Part shown: in pieces, positions 1-7,115 of the stretch
Numbering within the stretch: position 1 is the stretch's first letter
Layout of the letters: the number at the start of each line of letters is the position of its first letter
NCBI GenBank assembly: GCA_036512155.1
Contig: DATCBD010000081.1
Span: forward strand, 1-15,016
From: Palsa-739 sp036512155
GTDB taxonomy: Bacteria; Actinomycetota; Thermoleophilia; Gaiellales; Gaiellaceae
Direction: 5' to 3'
Length of the DNA stretch: 15,016 nt
Program-made: the position numbers and the translations under genes
The notes under the pieces: generated by a model
The model's database searches: none
What the model was told of the DNA's origin: nothing
Seen by the model: only the letters and a program-made list of their open reading frames with translations

Positions 1-792
1 GTCCGGGTTGCCCGCGTTCGAGACGTGCTTGCCGTACTCGACGCAGTACCCGGGATCGTTGAAGCCCGATGTCGGCGTGAAGGCGCCGCTGTCCAGCGCA
101 GCCGAGGCGGTGACCATCTTGAACGTCGATCCGGGGGCGTATAGACCGTACGTCGCACGGTTCAGCAGGGCGGAGGCATCCCCGCACGCCCCCTTCGTCT
201 TCAGGACCTTGGCGTAGCCGCCGGGCTTGTCGATCAGGTTCGAGTCGTAGGTCGGCGACGACGCCATAACGTAGATCGCACCCGTGCGCGGGTTCATCGC
301 GACGACCGCGCCGCACCGGTCTCCGAGCAGCTGCTGCGCGAGCGCCTGCGCCCCGGCGTTGATCGTCAGCACGACATTGTCCCCGTACACCGTGCCGCCG
401 CCGATCTGGTTCAGCGTCCGCTGGATCGCATTGCTGAGGTTGCTCGTCGCCCCGGTGAGGTAGTCGTTGAGCGAGAGCTCGAGGCCTGTCTGCGACAGCG
501 CCGACGTCGAATAGCCGATCGTCTGCGCGGCAAGCCCGTGCGACGGATAGCGGCGGAAGTAGAACGTCTGCCCGTTCCGCTTTACCTTCCGGTCGGCGGC
601 GAGCACGGTGTTGCCGTTCGCGGCGAGGATGAGGCCGCGCGCGACCTCGAACTGCGACACGAGCTCGATCGCATTGTCCTGCTTCGCCGCCAGCGATCCT
701 GCGGCCCAGGACTGCCAGTACGTCGTCGCAACGATAAGCGCCGTGAGCATGAGCACGGCGACGAGCGCAAGGCGGTTGAGCTGGTTGTTCAC
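1..792 (-). CDS. pbpA: Class B penicillin-binding protein (PbpA/FtsI-like transpeptidase), N-terminal part, cut by window edge
   Basis: This is the D,D-transpeptidase that cross-links peptidoglycan outside the membrane, the usual partner of the SEDS glycosyltransferase encoded just upstream. The 264 visible residues show a short cytoplasmic tail and one signal-anchor helix (about 8-24). A PBP dimerisation-type region follows, then the start of the transpeptidase domain with the catalytic S-x-x-K box, STFK, at residues 222-225 (Ser codon 127-129). The SxN and KTG boxes lie beyond base 1. The usual RGxIxDRNG signature is degenerate here (ARGLILAANG), with the DR pair missing. The start is GTG at 792-790, and its GTGA overlaps the rodA stop codon by four bases, so translation is probably coupled. 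Position after rodA matches actinobacterial pbpA. The family call is firm; pbpA over another class B PBP rests on gene order. Confidence 0.9.
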   Translation of the reverse strand, partial: MNNQLNRLALVAVLMLTALIVATTYWQSWAAGSLAAKQDNAIELVSQFEVARGLILAANGNTVLAADRKVKRNGQTFYFRRYPSHGLAAQTIGYSTSALSQTGLELSLNDYLTGATSNLSNAIQRTLNQIGGGTVYGDNVVLTINAGAQALAQQLLGDRCGAVVAMNPRTGAIYVMASSPTYDSNLIDKPGGYAKVLKTKGACGDASALLNRATYGLYAPGSTFKMVTASAALDSGAFTPTSGFNDPGYCVEYGKHVSNAGNPD

Positions 793-2090
793 GCGTTCGC
801 CCGGTCGGAGACGAGCATCAACCCTGCGACGACGATGAAGTTCGAGATCACGCTCGAGCCTCCGTACGAGACGAACGGCAGCGTGATGCCCGTCAGCGGG
901 ATGACGCGGAGGATCCCGCCGACGATGACGAACGTCTGCAAGGCGAAGCCGAAGGTGAGCCCGGCGGCGAGCAGCTTCGAGAAGCCGTCGTTCGCCGCCA
1001 GCGAGACACGGAAGCCACGCAGCACGAAGACCATGTAGATGAGGAGGAGTGCGGCCGCGCCGACGAGCCCGAGCTCCTGTGCCACCGCGGAGTAGATGAA
1101 GTCCGTGCTCAGGAACGGGATCAGCGGCGCTCCCTGTGCGTTACTGAAGACGCCCGAGCCGAGCCCCGTCCCGCCGTACCCACCGTGTGCGATCGAGTAC
1201 AGCGACTGCACCATCTGGTAGCTCGCGCAGTCCTGGCGGAGCGTGTAGTGCCCGTTGAGGGCGCAGTACACCTTCTGCGTCGTCCACGGGTGCAGCCAGT
1301 TGGTCACGCGCTCGCGAACGTGCGGCGTTCCCTCATACACCGCTGCCGAGCCGACGAGGAAGAGCCCGATGAATGCCGCGACGAACTTCAGCCGGGCGGT
1401 CGCGGCGTACAGGATCGCGAGGAAGATGCCGTAGTAGAGAAGGGCGCTACCCAGGTCGCCGGTGGCGAACAGGACGAGCATCGCACTGCCCCAGATGACG
1501 AGCAGCGGCCCCCAGTCCTTGACGCGCCCCTGCGCGAGCACCTCGCGCTTCTCGCGCAGATACGCGGCGAGGAAGACGATGAGCGCCAGCTTCCCGAGCT
1601 CACCCGGCTGGAACTGCAGGCCGCCGGCATGGATCCAGAGGCGAGAGCCATTCACCGTTTGCCCGATGCCCGGCAGCAGCGGCATGAACAGCAGCCCGAT
1701 CGCGCTCAAACCGAAGAGGTACTTGTAGTTCTCGAGCAGCCGGTAGTCGCGGCGCAGCACGACGATCACCAGCGCGAAGACGACGACGCCGATGACGACC
1801 CAGAGGCCCTGCTTGAACGCGTTCGACGGCCCAAGCCGGTAGATCTCCGTCAGCCCGATCGCCGTCAGGAGGCCGGCGAGCGGAAGCAGGTACGGGTCCG
1901 CATTCGGCACCGTGAACCGCGCAACGACGTGCGCGGCGAGATAGAGGACGAAGAAGAGGAGCGCGTACGTGAGCGACGCGGTCGAGATGTGCGACTTGCG
2001 CGAGATGTAGACGCTCGCGAAGCCGATGGCGGTGAGCACACCGACGACGACGAGATAGAAGAGCTCGCGGTTCCGGGCGCTCAGCGTCAG
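789..2090 (-). CDS. rodA: SEDS peptidoglycan glycosyltransferase RodA/FtsW
   Basis: This polytopic enzyme polymerises lipid II into glycan strands with its cognate class B PBP, encoded next. Taking the start at CTG 2090 gives 433 residues. SEDS landmarks are visible: FQPGE near 160-164 (usually FQPSE), a TGDLGSAL segment, STDFIY with the conserved loop Asp near residue 330, and PFVSYGGSS near the C-terminus. The first ATG/GTG/TTG start in frame is GTG 2039, but that cuts into the first membrane helix, which begins in the preceding residues LFYLVVVGV. CTG 2090 overlaps the pstP stop as CTGA, the same geometry as every other junction in this operon, and has GGGGG eight bases upstream. An extracellular stretch carries two cysteines (276 and 288) just before the YQMVQSLYS segment. 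Function is confident; the CTG start is inference. Confidence 0.92.
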   Translation of the reverse strand: MTLSARNRELFYLVVVGVLTAIGFASVYISRKSHISTASLTYALLFFVLYLAAHVVARFTVPNADPYLLPLAGLLTAIGLTEIYRLGPSNAFKQGLWVVIGVVVFALVIVVLRRDYRLLENYKYLFGLSAIGLLFMPLLPGIGQTVNGSRLWIHAGGLQFQPGELGKLALIVFLAAYLREKREVLAQGRVKDWGPLLVIWGSAMLVLFATGDLGSALLYYGIFLAILYAATARLKFVAAFIGLFLVGSAAVYEGTPHVRERVTNWLHPWTTQKVYCALNGHYTLRQDCASYQMVQSLYSIAHGGYGGTGLGSGVFSNAQGAPLIPFLSTDFIYSAVAQELGLVGAAALLLIYMVFVLRGFRVSLAANDGFSKLLAAGLTFGFALQTFVIVGGILRVIPLTGITLPFVSYGGSSVISNFIVVAGLMLVSDRANA

Positions 2091-3010
2091 CGCATCAACC
2101 CCCAGATCAGGAGCGAGACGACGATCGCGAGCAGCACGAGCGTGGCGAGGACGACGCGCACACGCACAGCCGACGACTCGGCAAGTGACACGTTGCTACT
2201 TGCACGCACGGTGACGTCTTCCTTCGTTTCGTCGTCGACGGGAAGAGAGACCGCCTGCATCGTCGCGGTGTCACCGAGATCGGCGCCGCCGTCGCGCTCG
2301 CCGATCGAGAACGCGACGACGGTGATGTTGTCCTCTCCGCCACCGCGGTTCGCAGCGGTGACGAGCTGCTTCGTCAGGCTCTCGAGATTGCCGCGATACC
2401 GCTCGACGGTGGCGAGGATGTGCTCGTCGTCGACCATGTCGGTGAGACCGTCGGAACAGATGAGAAAGACGTCGCCATCCTGCGTGTCGACGATGAACGA
2501 GTCGACGTCGACGTCCGGATCGGTGCCGACCGCCCGTGTGATCACCGATCGCTGCGGGTGCGTCTCCGCCTCCTCCGGCGAGAGCTTCCCCGTCTTCAGG
2601 AGCTCGTTCACGAGCGAATGGTCCTCGGTGATCTGCTCGATCTCCCGGCCACGCACGAGGTAGGCGCGGGAGTCGCCGACGTGGCCGATCACCACGCCGT
2701 CGCTCTCGACGAGCGCGACGGTCATGGTCGTCCCCATTCCCGAGGTGGCGGGATCGACGCTCGACCGCTCGTGCACGCGCCGGTTCGCCTCCTGGATAAG
2801 CGACGCGACGCGTTCCGGCCCGGTGAGGCGACCAGGGTCGGTGTCCTCGAGCGCCGCCGCCGCGAGCTTCGAGGCCACCTCGCCGGCCTGCGCGCCGCCC
2901 ATGCCGTCGGCGACGGCGAAGAGCGGCGGCGCGAGGACGAACGCGTCCTCGTTGCGGCGGCGCTTCCGGCCGGTGTCCGTCTTGGCTGCGTACGCGCCGA
3001 CAACGGTCAC
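2087..3010 (-). CDS. pstP: PP2C-family Ser/Thr protein phosphatase (PstP-like)
   Basis: This metal-dependent phosphatase reverses Ser/Thr kinase signalling at the cell-wall machinery. The PP2C domain (about residues 5-237) has all core motifs: RNEDAF (19-24), DGMGG (35-39), GHVGDSRAY (109-117), an ITRAVG segment, SDG with metal ligand Asp187, and GEDNITVV with metal ligand Asp227. An acidic/Thr-rich juxtamembrane linker (about 238-282) leads to one helix at about 283-304 and then only three residues, so almost nothing reaches outside. Mycobacterial PstP, by contrast, has a sizeable extracytoplasmic domain. GTG 3010 overlaps the fhaB stop as GTGA. The gene lies mid-operon between fhaB and rodA, as in the classical cluster. 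Confidence 0.94.
   Translation of the reverse strand: MTVVGAYAAKTDTGRKRRRNEDAFVLAPPLFAVADGMGGAQAGEVASKLAAAALEDTDPGRLTGPERVASLIQEANRRVHERSSVDPATSGMGTTMTVALVESDGVVIGHVGDSRAYLVRGREIEQITEDHSLVNELLKTGKLSPEEAETHPQRSVITRAVGTDPDVDVDSFIVDTQDGDVFLICSDGLTDMVDDEHILATVERYRGNLESLTKQLVTAANRGGGEDNITVVAFSIGERDGGADLGDTATMQAVSLPVDDETKEDVTVRASSNVSLAESSAVRVRVVLATLVLLAIVVSLLIWGLMR
2099..2103 (-). promoter_or_regulatory. Possible ribosome binding site deciding the CTG start of rodA
   Basis: A GGGGG run on the minus strand ends eight bases before CTG 2090. It lies inside the last codons of pstP. There is no ATG, GTG or TTG in the rodA frame between here and GTG 2039. The spacing suits initiation at CTG 2090, but a purine-poor G run is only a weak Shine-Dalgarno match, and translational coupling through the CTGA overlap may matter more. 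Confidence 0.35.
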
Positions 3011-3486
3011 GGATCGAACCTCAGGTTGGTCTCGCCGACGCGGATCACGTCGCCCGGGTCCAGCCGCCGTGCGCCCTCGATCCGGACGCCGTTCACGTAC
3101 GTGCCGTTCGTCGAGCCGAGGTCTTGCACCCAGACGCCGTCGCGGCGCGGTTCGAAGCGAACGTGCCGCGCGGATGCGAACTCGTCGCCGTCGATGGCGA
3201 CATCGTTCTTGGCGCCGCGCCCGATCGTGAGCGGCGCGGAGTCGACGGAGTATTCGTCGCCCTTCTCGAGCACAGGGCTCTCCTGCACGACGAGCCGCCC
3301 GCCCGGTGCAGGCGGGGCCGGCCCGGCGGAGATGGGCGGCATGATGAAGCTCTCCTGCGCCGGCGCGACGCGCATGTCGCGCGAGACGGTGCGAATGATG
3401 CGCCAGATGAGCGCGTAGAGCAGGACGAGGAACGCGATCTTGAGTGCGAGCAGGACTTCTTCGAGCCGCGTGCTCGCCAGCGTCAT
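3007..3486 (-). CDS. fhaB: Membrane-anchored FHA-domain protein FhaB (FipA-like)
   Basis: This phosphothreonine-binding adaptor is thought to link Ser/Thr kinases to the division/elongation machinery. Of 159 residues, an N-terminal helix (about 13-33) anchors it. A Pro-rich linker (about 49-63) follows, then one FHA domain (about 68-157). FHA residues are present: GR (89-90), SxRH (105-108) and STNGTYVNG (125-133). Length and layout match actinobacterial FhaB. ATG 3486 overlaps the fhaA stop as ATGA, and its own stop overlaps pstP as GTGA. Confidence 0.93.
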   Translation of the reverse strand: MTLASTRLEEVLLALKIAFLVLLYALIWRIIRTVSRDMRVAPAQESFIMPPISAGPAPPAPGGRLVVQESPVLEKGDEYSVDSAPLTIGRGAKNDVAIDGDEFASARHVRFEPRRDGVWVQDLGSTNGTYVNGVRIEGARRLDPGDVIRVGETNLRFDP

Positions 3487-4253
3487 TCGCGCTCCGTCGA
3501 GAATGTCACTTCAGTCGACCCGACAGTGAACGTATCGCCCGGATCGAGCTTTGCGCGCTGCACGCGCCGCCCGTTCACCTCGATGCCGTTCGTCGAGTCC
3601 AGGTCGACGATCCAGAAGCTCGTCCCCTCCTGCCGCAGCTCCGCGTGCCGGCGGGACACATTTGCGTCCTCGATCTGGATGTCGCACTCGCGCGAGCGCC
3701 CGAGCACGACGCGGCGCTTGTCGACGCGGAGGCGTTGCCCGTCCCACGACAGCACGCCGACCTCCCGCTCCAGTCCGGGCTCCTCCGGCGGGGCGGCCTC
3801 CGCTGCGTCCGGGACCGGGTGCTTGTAAATCATCGTCGCGCCCGACTCGACCTGCTCTTCCGGCTCGTCGCTGCGCGTGCCGTGCCGCGGCTGCACCATC
3901 CGCGTGGCGATGCCGAACTCGCCCAGCGCAAGGTCCTCGTCTGTCTCGAGCCCGACGCGCGGCGGCGTCAGCAACGCGTAGCTCTCGCGCCGCGCGTGCT
4001 CGCCGAGGTACTCCTCGAGCTCCGACTGCAACGAGTTCTCGTAGCCCTCGAACTGTTCGCGATCGCCGGACGACAGATAGACCGTGTACTCGTTCGGGAC
4101 ATAGACGCGCGACACCGAGACGACGCGATGCTCGTCCATCTCCTTCGCGAGCTTGCGCGCGAGCTCGACGGGCTGGACGTTCGTTCGGAAGGCGCGGCCG
4201 AAGACACCCTCGAAGAGGGCCTCGATCTTCTGCTCGATCGAGCGCAGCACCAT
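3483..4253 (-). CDS. fhaA: FhaA: DUF3662 plus FHA-domain protein
   Basis: This cytoplasmic phosphothreonine-binding protein belongs to a family that in mycobacteria binds the phosphorylated MviN/MurJ pseudokinase domain and tunes peptidoglycan synthesis. The N-terminal DUF3662 domain (about 1-115) starts with SIEQKIEALFEGVFGRAF. A short linker (about 116-167) is followed by an FHA domain (about 168-251) with GRS (185-187), SRRH (200-203) and STNG (220-223). At 256 residues it is about half the length of mycobacterial FhaA, which has a long low-complexity linker. It starts at ATG 4253, 33 bases after the kinase stop, and heads the chain of overlapping genes. It may have its own promoter in that gap. 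Confidence 0.94.
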   Translation of the reverse strand: MVLRSIEQKIEALFEGVFGRAFRTNVQPVELARKLAKEMDEHRVVSVSRVYVPNEYTVYLSSGDREQFEGYENSLQSELEEYLGEHARRESYALLTPPRVGLETDEDLALGEFGIATRMVQPRHGTRSDEPEEQVESGATMIYKHPVPDAAEAAPPEEPGLEREVGVLSWDGQRLRVDKRRVVLGRSRECDIQIEDANVSRRHAELRQEGTSFWIVDLDSTNGIEVNGRRVQRAKLDPGDTFTVGSTEVTFSTERE

Positions 4254-4263
4254 TGCGCGGGTG

Positions 4264-4269
4264 AGGGTA
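4264..4269 (-). promoter_or_regulatory. Candidate -10 box for the fhaA-pbpA operon
   Basis: TACCCT on the minus strand lies ten bases before the fhaA ATG, in the 33-base gap after the kinase gene. It overlaps the 8-bp palindrome GGGTACCC, and a CCTAGG palindrome sits next to it. I see no good -35 hexamer. It fits the TANNNT pattern seen before other genes here, with a leader of only a few bases. This is weak evidence taken alone. Confidence 0.35.
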
Positions 4270-4286
4270 CCCCTAGGCCCCGGGGA

Positions 4287-5891
4287 TTACGCGCGCCTGG
4301 CCCGGAACGCCACTGCGGCAGCGGTCAGCCAGGCGGCAGCGGCGAGGGCGGCGGCCGGTGCCGACGGCACCGCGACGACGGTGGCGGTGAGCATGGCGCC
4401 GCCGAGAGCGGCAGCGCCCCAGCGGCCGCGAGCGTGCGCGAAGGGGAGCGCGAGGGCGACCACGGCGAAGACGACGGCCTCGACGAGCAGCCCCGGATGG
4501 GCGGCCGCGGCGCGGGCGAGCGACCCTGCGACGTCGAACGGATCGCGCGCACCCCCGATCCCGAGGCCGAGCGGCGGTGCGGAGCCGACGAGCGGAAGCG
4601 CCGCGTGCCGCATGCCGGCGACGAGCGCGGCGACAAGCACGGCGAGCCCCGCCTGGCAGGCGCGACGCGGCCCGGCGCGGAGCGTCGCCGCTGCGAGCGG
4701 CACGAGACCCAACGCGCTCAGCGGGACGAGGAGCGGGCCGAGCGCGAATAGGAGACCGCCACGCGGCTCGCGCCAGCACAGGACGAGCCACGCGAGTGCG
4801 AGCGCGCCGTACAGGAGCGCGAGGCCGAACGAGATGTTCCCCAGCGGAAGCACCGGTACGGCCAGCGCGACGGCGAGCCCGGCACGGGGGCGAAACGCGG
4901 TGACGGCGGCGGCGAGGACGGCGAGGCCGACGGCCCAGCCGTGTGGGTAGAAGGGAAAGGCGACCGCGGTCCAGCCGGCGAACGCGGCTGCGAGGGCCGC
5001 GGCGCCGGCGCGACCCGCCTCCTCCGGCACCGAGAGGCCGAGCGCCCGCGCCCGCTTGCGGCGGCGGTGGGCGGAGGCTCCGCGAAGCGCGTCGGCGAGC
5101 CCTGCCGCGGACGGCCGCCGCGACGGCGACGGCGACAGCGCCCGGTCGACGAGCTGGATGAGCGGCTTCGGCAGATCAGGGCGAAGCGTCGCCAGCGACG
5201 GCGCTCCCGACTCGATCGCGCGAGCCGTGTCGAGCATCGACGTCTGCCAGAACGGGTGCCGGCCGGCGAGCGACTCCCACAACATCACGCCCACCGCCCA
5301 GACGTCGGCCGCCTCGGTGGCGTCGTCGCCTGCGAGGCGTTCCGGCGAGATGTACGCGAGCGTGCCGGGCACGTCTCCCTGCGCCGTCAGCGTCTCGGCC
5401 TCAGCCATCCGCGCCAGGCCGAAGTCGAGCAGCCGAGCCGACACGCGATCGCCTTCGGCGAGGAGGACATTCGACGGCTTCACGTCGCGATGGAGGATTC
5501 CCGCGCGATGCGCGTGCGCAAGTCCCTCCGACACCTGGGCGCACGCCTCGACGGCGTCGGCGTCGTCGAGCTCGCCCGCCCGGAGCGCCTCGCGGAAGGT
5601 GCAGCCGGGGATGTACTCGTAGGCGATGTAGACGTGGCGCGCGTCGCGAGCGAAGGCGTAGGCGCGGAGGCAACTCGGATGGCGCAGCCTCGCCGCCGCG
5701 GAGGCCTCGCGCTCGGCCCGCGCCGCCGCCTTGCCCTCGCGGGCGACGATCTTCAGGGCGACGTCGAGGCCGGTCCGCTCGTCGCGGGCGAGCCAGACGG
5801 AGCCCGACCCGCCGCTCCCGAGCGGCCGAATCGGCCGGTAGCGACCGAGGACGGGCTCGCTTTGCTGGAGAGCGAGCGCACCGTTGGACAT
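4287..5891 (-). CDS. Ser/Thr protein kinase with polytopic C-terminal membrane domain
   Basis: A complete Hanks-type kinase domain (about residues 15-272) shows a Gly-rich loop GSGGSGSVWLA, VALK with Lys47, HRDVKPSN with catalytic Asp136, DFG at 156-158, ISPE closing the activation segment (181-184), and DVWAVGVMLWE. A basic RRRKRAR stretch (276-282) leads into an Ala/Leu/Val-rich region (about 295-530) with roughly eight to ten membrane segments. There are no PASTA repeats, so it is not a standard PknB. The chosen start is ATG 5891 (534 residues); upstream in-frame sequence is antisense to the next gene and looks non-coding. It ends 33 bases before fhaA on the same strand, so it may feed the FHA proteins and be opposed by the PstP-like phosphatase. 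Its signal and substrates are unknown. Confidence 0.9.
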   Translation of the reverse strand: MSNGALALQQSEPVLGRYRPIRPLGSGGSGSVWLARDERTGLDVALKIVAREGKAAARAEREASAAARLRHPSCLRAYAFARDARHVYIAYEYIPGCTFREALRAGELDDADAVEACAQVSEGLAHAHRAGILHRDVKPSNVLLAEGDRVSARLLDFGLARMAEAETLTAQGDVPGTLAYISPERLAGDDATEAADVWAVGVMLWESLAGRHPFWQTSMLDTARAIESGAPSLATLRPDLPKPLIQLVDRALSPSPSRRPSAAGLADALRGASAHRRRKRARALGLSVPEEAGRAGAAALAAAFAGWTAVAFPFYPHGWAVGLAVLAAAVTAFRPRAGLAVALAVPVLPLGNISFGLALLYGALALAWLVLCWREPRGGLLFALGPLLVPLSALGLVPLAAATLRAGPRRACQAGLAVLVAALVAGMRHAALPLVGSAPPLGLGIGGARDPFDVAGSLARAAAAHPGLLVEAVVFAVVALALPFAHARGRWGAAALGGAMLTATVVAVPSAPAAALAAAAWLTAAAVAFRARRA

Positions 5892-5947
5892 CGGTTCAGT
5901 CAGGTTGGCGGCAACGGGCGGATTTCCTCTCCAACAGAGGGCCGCGT

Positions 5948-5953
5948 TACAGT
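5948..5953 (+). promoter_or_regulatory. Candidate -10 box for the 382-residue membrane protein
   Basis: TACAGT lies 13 bases before ATG 5967 in the 75-base divergent gap between the kinase and the plus-strand gene. No convincing -35 is visible at the usual distance. The predicted leader is short. I saw no equally good box reading toward the kinase; the nearest, TGTAAC on the minus strand, overlaps this one. Confidence 0.3.
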
Positions 5954-5966
5954 CTGGCCCGACCGC

Positions 5967-7115
5967 ATGACGACATTCGACGACGAGAACATCGAGTTCG
6001 ACTTCTTCGACGAGCCAGAGACGGAGGAGGCCCCCCGGCCGCGCCGCCGTCCACGGCGCGAACGCTCCGGCCCGCCGCGTCCCCCCGCGCCGCCCACGGG
6101 CCTCGTGCCGCTCACGCGACTCGTCGGCCTGATCGCGATCGCGATAGCGATCGTCGTCGCGTTCGTCTTCTGGGTCGGCGCCTGCCAGGGGAAGAGCACG
6201 CACGACCAGTACGCCTCGTACGCGACGAGGGTGCGGACCGTGGCCGCGAGCTCGAACGCGCTCGGGCGAGAGTTCGCCGCCAAGCTCGGCTCGTCCGTGC
6301 TGAAGCAGGCCGACCTCGAGTCGAGCCTGCAGCAGTACGCGCAGCAGGAGCAGCAGGAGTACGACCAGGCGCAGCAGATCCATCCGCCCGGCCCGCTGCG
6401 GCAGATCCACGAGCACCTCGTGGACGCGATCGAGCTGCGCGCGAAGGGACTGGCTGCGCTCGGTGACGTCGTCGCCGGGTGGAACTCGAAAAGCTCGACG
6501 TCGACGAACACGGCGATCGACGGGCTCGCGGCGCAGGCAGAGCTGCTGACCGCGAGCGACGTCGTATGGGAGCAGCTGTACCGGCTGCCCGCCACGCAGC
6601 AACTGAAGACCGAGGGGATCACCGGCGTCGTCATCCCGAAGTCGGCGTTCGTCCCGAACACGGAGCTCGTGAGCGCGCGGTCGTTCGGCGTGCTGCTCGA
6701 CCATCTGAAGGGCGCCTCAACCGGCGGGACGCCGAGCGGCCTGCACGGGTCACAGCTCGTCTCCGTCGTCGCCAACCCCGGCGCGACCGCGCTGTCGACC
6801 TCGACCGCCGCAACGGTGAAGGTCTCGGCCGGCCTCGCGTTCGCGGCCACCGTCGAGGACTCCGGCAACTTCCAGGAGAATGGGGTCGTCGTGCACCTGA
6901 CGATCAGCGCGGGCAGCGCGACGATCAAGCGAACGCAGACGATTCAGACGATCGCGTCGAAGACGCAGCAGACGGTGTCGTTCGGAAACTTCAACCTCCC
7001 GACCGCCGCGTTCGGGAACAGGGCGACCGTGAAGGTCGATGTCGCGCCGGTGCCGGGAGAGACGAACGTCTCGAACAACACCGCCACCTACACGGTCTTC
7101 TTCACGCTCGGCTGA
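5967..7115 (+). CDS. Single-pass membrane protein with acidic N-terminus and CARDB-like C-terminal domain
   Basis: I do not recognise a named family. The 382 residues comprise an acidic cytoplasmic head (about 1-21, rich in D/E/F), a basic Pro/Arg stretch (about 22-43), one helix (about 50-71), a largely helical Gln-rich region (about 75-210) and a Ser/Thr-rich C-terminal beta region. The segment at about 285-381 (VKVSAGLAFAATVEDSGNFQENG...NVSNNTATY) resembles CARDB/DUF11-type Ig-like folds found in cell-surface proteins. In-frame sequence upstream of ATG 5967 is antisense to the kinase gene and is rejected. The stop overlaps the next ATG by one base (TGATG), so it is probably co-transcribed with the DUF4446 gene. 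Surface location is likely; its role is unknown. Confidence 0.82.
   Translation: MTTFDDENIEFDFFDEPETEEAPRPRRRPRRERSGPPRPPAPPTGLVPLTRLVGLIAIAIAIVVAFVFWVGACQGKSTHDQYASYATRVRTVAASSNALGREFAAKLGSSVLKQADLESSLQQYAQQEQQEYDQAQQIHPPGPLRQIHEHLVDAIELRAKGLAALGDVVAGWNSKSSTSTNTAIDGLAAQAELLTASDVVWEQLYRLPATQQLKTEGITGVVIPKSAFVPNTELVSARSFGVLLDHLKGASTGGTPSGLHGSQLVSVVANPGATALSTSTAATVKVSAGLAFAATVEDSGNFQENGVVVHLTISAGSATIKRTQTIQTIASKTQQTVSFGNFNLPTAAFGNRATVKVDVAPVPGETNVSNNTATYTVFFTLG

Noticed and set aside
1185..2663. 492-residue plus-strand open frame across rodA and pstP
   Set aside because: Shadow of high-GC coding sequence: Arg/Glu/Asp-rich, no recognisable domain, and opposite two firmly identified genes.
4270..4283. 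GC-rich palindromic stretch after the kinase as a terminator
   Set aside because: CCTAGG and GGGTACCC are short palindromes without a T-run in either direction; a promoter role for fhaA is at least as likely.
4941..5966. Long plus-strand frame fused in front of the CARDB-like protein
   Set aside because: It is antisense to the kinase gene, Arg/Pro/Gly-rich and without domain signals; a clean ATG with a promoter-like box lies at 5967.
6131..6153. Tandem GCGATC-like repeat
   Set aside because: It encodes an Ile-Ala run in the membrane helix of the CARDB-like protein; codon repetition explains it, with no sign of a regulatory or mobile repeat.
5892..6704. Minus-strand extension upstream of the kinase ATG 5891
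   Set aside because: It is antisense to the membrane-protein gene with low-complexity Arg/Leu translation; the kinase fold begins right after 5891.
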